Assembly: GCA_903921405.1 (NCBI GenBank)
Contig: CAIXPV010000119.1
Span: 1-7,905, forward strand
Direction: 5' to 3'
DNA from: an uncultured Actinomycetes bacterium
GTDB lineage: Bacteria > Actinomycetota > Actinomycetes > Nanopelagicales > Nanopelagicaceae
Length of the DNA: 7,905 nucleotides
Below, one piece after another: positions 6,333 to 7,905 of the stretch. The notes under the pieces were generated by a model. The model was not told where the DNA came from. It did not search any database and saw only the letters and a list, made by a program, of their open reading frames with translations. The position numbers were made by a program, and so were the translations under genes. The number at the start of each line of letters is the position of its first letter. Within the stretch, counting starts at the first letter, position 1.

Positions 6333-7905
6333 CTACTTTTTCTTATAGCCAGTAGGACACTTTGGATTAACCGCAGTTACCTTCTTAGTTAACTTCCCCT
6401 TAATGCAGGTAATAGTGACCGCCTTCTTAACTGCAGCGGCCTTTGCTATTGCTGCCTTATCGGCGGCAGCCTTTGCATCGGCAGCGGCCTTTGCATCGGC
6501 AGCGGCCTTATCTGCGATTAATTTATCGGCGGCAGCCTTTGCATCGGCAGCGGCCTTATCTGCGATTAATTTATCGGCAATTGCCTTATCGGCAGCGGCC
6601 TTATCTGCGATTAATTTATCGGCAATTGCCTTATCGGCAGCGGCTTTATCGGCCGCAGCCTTTGCATCAGCAATTGCCTTATCTGCGATTACCTTATCTG
6701 CAGCTGCCTTATCGGCCGCAGCCTTTGCATCGGCAGCGGCCTTTGCATCGGCGAGTACCTTATCTGCGATTACTTTATCGGCCGCAGCCTTTGCATCGGC
6801 CGCAGCCTTTGCGTCGGCGATTACCTTATCTGCCAAAGCCTTTGCATCTGCAGCGGCTTTATCGGCGGCTGCCTTTGCATCTGCAGCGGCTTTATCGGTG
6901 ATTAACTTATCGGCCGCAGCCTTATCGGTGGCGGCTTTAATCTCTATGGCAAGTTGAGTCGCAGTGATTACTCGTACTGATGGCGATAATCCTGCCTCCG
7001 TAAGTATCGATGAATCTGTCTCATCATTAATCACTAAAGTCGTGAATTGTGATGACGCAAATGCATTTGCACTTACCGATAGAACAGATGCTGGCAATGC
7101 ATAGGTAATAGAGGTGATCCCTGACGGGTACGCGACCAAAATTTCGCCATCTATATCAAAGAGAACACCAGTTTTTGAAATAAAGCTTGTAGAAGAAACT
7201 TCTACTTTGATTTCTACAAGTTTTGTTGTGTTTAGAAAAGCATCTGTTGCAATTTCAGTAACCGATGATGGAACCGTGAAAGATGAATTGGTATTAACCC
7301 TGGAATAAAACAACAACTTAGTTTGCTCAGTGTCATATAAGGCGCCGTTGGAGACAAGCAGAGCCGTATTTCCCGACTCTAGTGAGATGGACTCTAAGAA
7401 CTTAGCCCCCGAGAGGGCTAATTCAGCGATTTCAGTAACTGTCGAAGGAACAACAAAGCTTTTCGCTGGATTTGCCGCAGGGTAGACGATCAATGATTCT
7501 TTGCCTTTATCAAAGAGAACTCCATTTATTGAGGAGTAATCCTGATTATTTGCATCTACAGTAATCGAGGTCAATGCAGGAGTGGAGTAAAAAGCCCGGC
7601 TACCAATGCTTGTGACAGAGCGTGGAATAGTAATTGCCGTTAGCGCAGAGTCACCATCGAAAGCATTTCCACCAATAAATGCTAATGAACTTCCCAAAGT
7701 TATAGTTCTTAGGTTCTTGGCATTTCTAAACATTGCAGATTCAATGCGTATAACTGAGTTTGGTAGCGTAAAACTTGCTTGGGTGCTTTTGATCGGGAAT
7801 GAGAATAATAGAGTTTTAGCCTTATTAAGAAGGGCTCCATCTGAGACTACATAGTTTTGGTTAGCGCTATCCACTGAGATTGAAGCAAGAGATGTTGCAC
7901 CATCC
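6333..7905 (-). CDS. BspA-type leucine-rich-repeat surface protein with Ala/Lys/Asp stalk, N-terminus missing
   Basis: The frame is open to the window edge, so the gene is 5'-truncated. The GTG at 7872-7874 is an internal Val codon, because the codons before it continue a repeat (ATSLASISVD). About 523 residues are visible. The first ~320 hold six LRR_5-type repeats of the form P-x-SVTxIxxxAFxxxxxLxxIxL, for example VPSSVTEIATDAF, plus the end of a seventh. Between them are four inserts of the form NGVLF...LIVYP, likely beta-hairpins. Then come 173 residues of KAAAD/AKAAAD units (see repeat), and finally a 28-residue basic tail with two Cys. BspA-like proteins are usually secreted or cell-surface and bind proteins or carbohydrates; the ligand here is unknown. 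The signal peptide must lie outside the window. No LPXTG motif or C-terminal membrane segment is present, so the tail or the missing N-terminus must anchor it, if it is anchored. It ends 31 bp before the flavin oxidoreductase, with no convincing terminator between them. Confidence 0.85.
   Translation of the reverse strand, partial: DGATSLASISVDSANQNYVVSDGALLNKAKTLLFSFPIKSTQASFTLPNSVIRIESAMFRNAKNLRTITLGSSLAFIGGNAFDGDSALTAITIPRSVTSIGSRAFYSTPALTSITVDANNQDYSSINGVLFDKGKESLIVYPAANPAKSFVVPSTVTEIAELALSGAKFLESISLESGNTALLVSNGALYDTEQTKLLFYSRVNTNSSFTVPSSVTEIATDAFLNTTKLVEIKVEVSSTSFISKTGVLFDIDGEILVAYPSGITSITYALPASVLSVSANAFASSQFTTLVINDETDSSILTEAGLSPSVRVITATQLAIEIKAATDKAAADKLITDKAAADAKAAADKAAADAKALADKVIADAKAAADAKAAADKVIADKVLADAKAAADAKAAADKAAADKVIADKAIADAKAAADKAAADKAIADKLIADKAAADKAIADKLIADKAAADAKAAADKLIADKAAADAKAAADAKAAADKAAIAKAAAVKKAVTITCIKGKLTKKVTAVNPKCPTGYKKK
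6336..6419 (-). other. C-terminal two-cysteine basic module of the LRR protein
   Basis: The last 28 residues begin VTITCIKGK and end NPKCPTGYKKK. They contain two Cys 16 positions apart and ten Lys, unlike the Ala-rich stalk before them. I recall similar tails on other secreted proteins of planktonic Actinobacteria, which would make this a shared module for surface attachment or wall binding. That is memory and inference, not a database result. The two Cys could form one disulphide outside the cell. Confidence 0.5.
6490..6585 (-). repeat. 48-bp tandem duplication within the stalk array
   Basis: Two adjacent 48-bp copies lie at 6490-6537 and 6538-6585. Their first 41 bases are identical and the last 7 differ at four positions. 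The unit equals 16 codons (5+5+6 residues). Identity down to synonymous sites indicates recent duplication. Confidence 0.85.
6551..6640 (-). repeat. Perfect 45-bp tandem duplication within the stalk array
   Basis: Bases 6551-6595 and 6596-6640 are identical over all 45 positions, encoding three five-residue units (KLIAD, KAAAD, KAIAD) twice. It partly overlaps the 48-bp duplication, so at least two copying events with different periods have occurred here. Confidence 0.9.

Larger units (their letters stand above)
6420..6938 (-). repeat. Degenerate 15/18-bp repeat array encoding the Ala/Lys/Asp stalk
   Basis: The array encodes 173 residues. I count 30 units, 20 of five residues (KAAAD, KLIAD, KAIAD, KVIAD) and 10 of six (AKAAAD, AKALAD), then a degenerate end, KAAIAKAAAVKKA. 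Lys and Asp are four positions apart in each unit, ideal for i to i+4 salt bridges, and nearly everything else is Ala, Ile, Leu or Val. This predicts a long charged alpha-helix or coiled coil serving as a stalk or wall-spanning spacer. The array is in frame throughout, and it creates long spurious open frames on the opposite strand. Confidence 0.93.

Noticed and set aside
6420..6938. CRISPR-like array
   Set aside because: Units are contiguous, without unique spacers, have a period of 15 or 18 bp, and stay in frame in a coding gene.
6403..6957. Long plus-strand open frames of Ala/Ser-rich (LSAAAFASAAA) and Arg/Gln/Leu-rich protein
   Set aside because: They are antisense shadows of the stalk repeat, open only because the repeat unit lacks stop codons in those frames. 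The minus-strand frame continues a well-formed LRR protein.
7872..7874. GTG as the true start of the LRR protein
   Set aside because: The frame stays open for ten more codons to the edge and these encode the end of an LRR (ATSLASISVD), so the Val is internal and the gene is truncated.

Overview
The window is compact and almost fully coding, with six genes on the minus strand (transcribed from high to low coordinates) and one possible gene tail on the plus strand at the left edge. Three things suggest an aquatic actinobacterium of the Nanopelagicales (acI) type: middling base composition by eye, very short intergenic gaps with several GTG starts, and an Ala/Lys/Asp-rich secreted protein ending in a short two-cysteine tail. 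This lineage call is an inference from style and remembered resemblance, not from a marker gene.

In transcription order: (1) 7905-6333, the C-terminal part of a BspA-type leucine-rich-repeat protein followed by a long degenerate KAAAD/AKAAAD stalk and a two-Cys tail, with its N-terminus outside the window; (2) 6301-5234, a YqjM-class old yellow enzyme; (3) 5180-4296, prpB, 2-methylisocitrate lyase; (4) 4292-3156, prpC, 2-methylcitrate synthase; (5) 3128-1686, prpD, 2-methylcitrate dehydratase; (6) 1676-90, a YtcJ-like metal-dependent amidohydrolase. No untranslated gap exceeds about 55 bp, so there is no long gene-free stretch.

prpB, prpC and prpD form the core of the methylcitrate cycle. 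PrpC condenses propionyl-CoA with oxaloacetate, PrpD dehydrates 2-methylcitrate, an aconitase (not in this window) rehydrates 2-methyl-cis-aconitate, and PrpB splits 2-methylisocitrate into pyruvate and succinate. The gene order B-C-D and the protein sequences resemble the enterobacterial prpBCDE operon more than the D-B-C order usual in Actinobacteria. prpE is not in its usual place, and an amidohydrolase sits there instead. A promoter-like element with a perfect 12-bp palindrome in its spacer lies in the 53-bp gap before prpB and is a candidate control point for the operon.

The most unusual material is the surface protein. It combines LRRs with inserted hairpin-like modules, a 173-residue helical stalk made of 5- and 6-residue units that is still expanding at the DNA level, and a conserved-looking two-cysteine tail.
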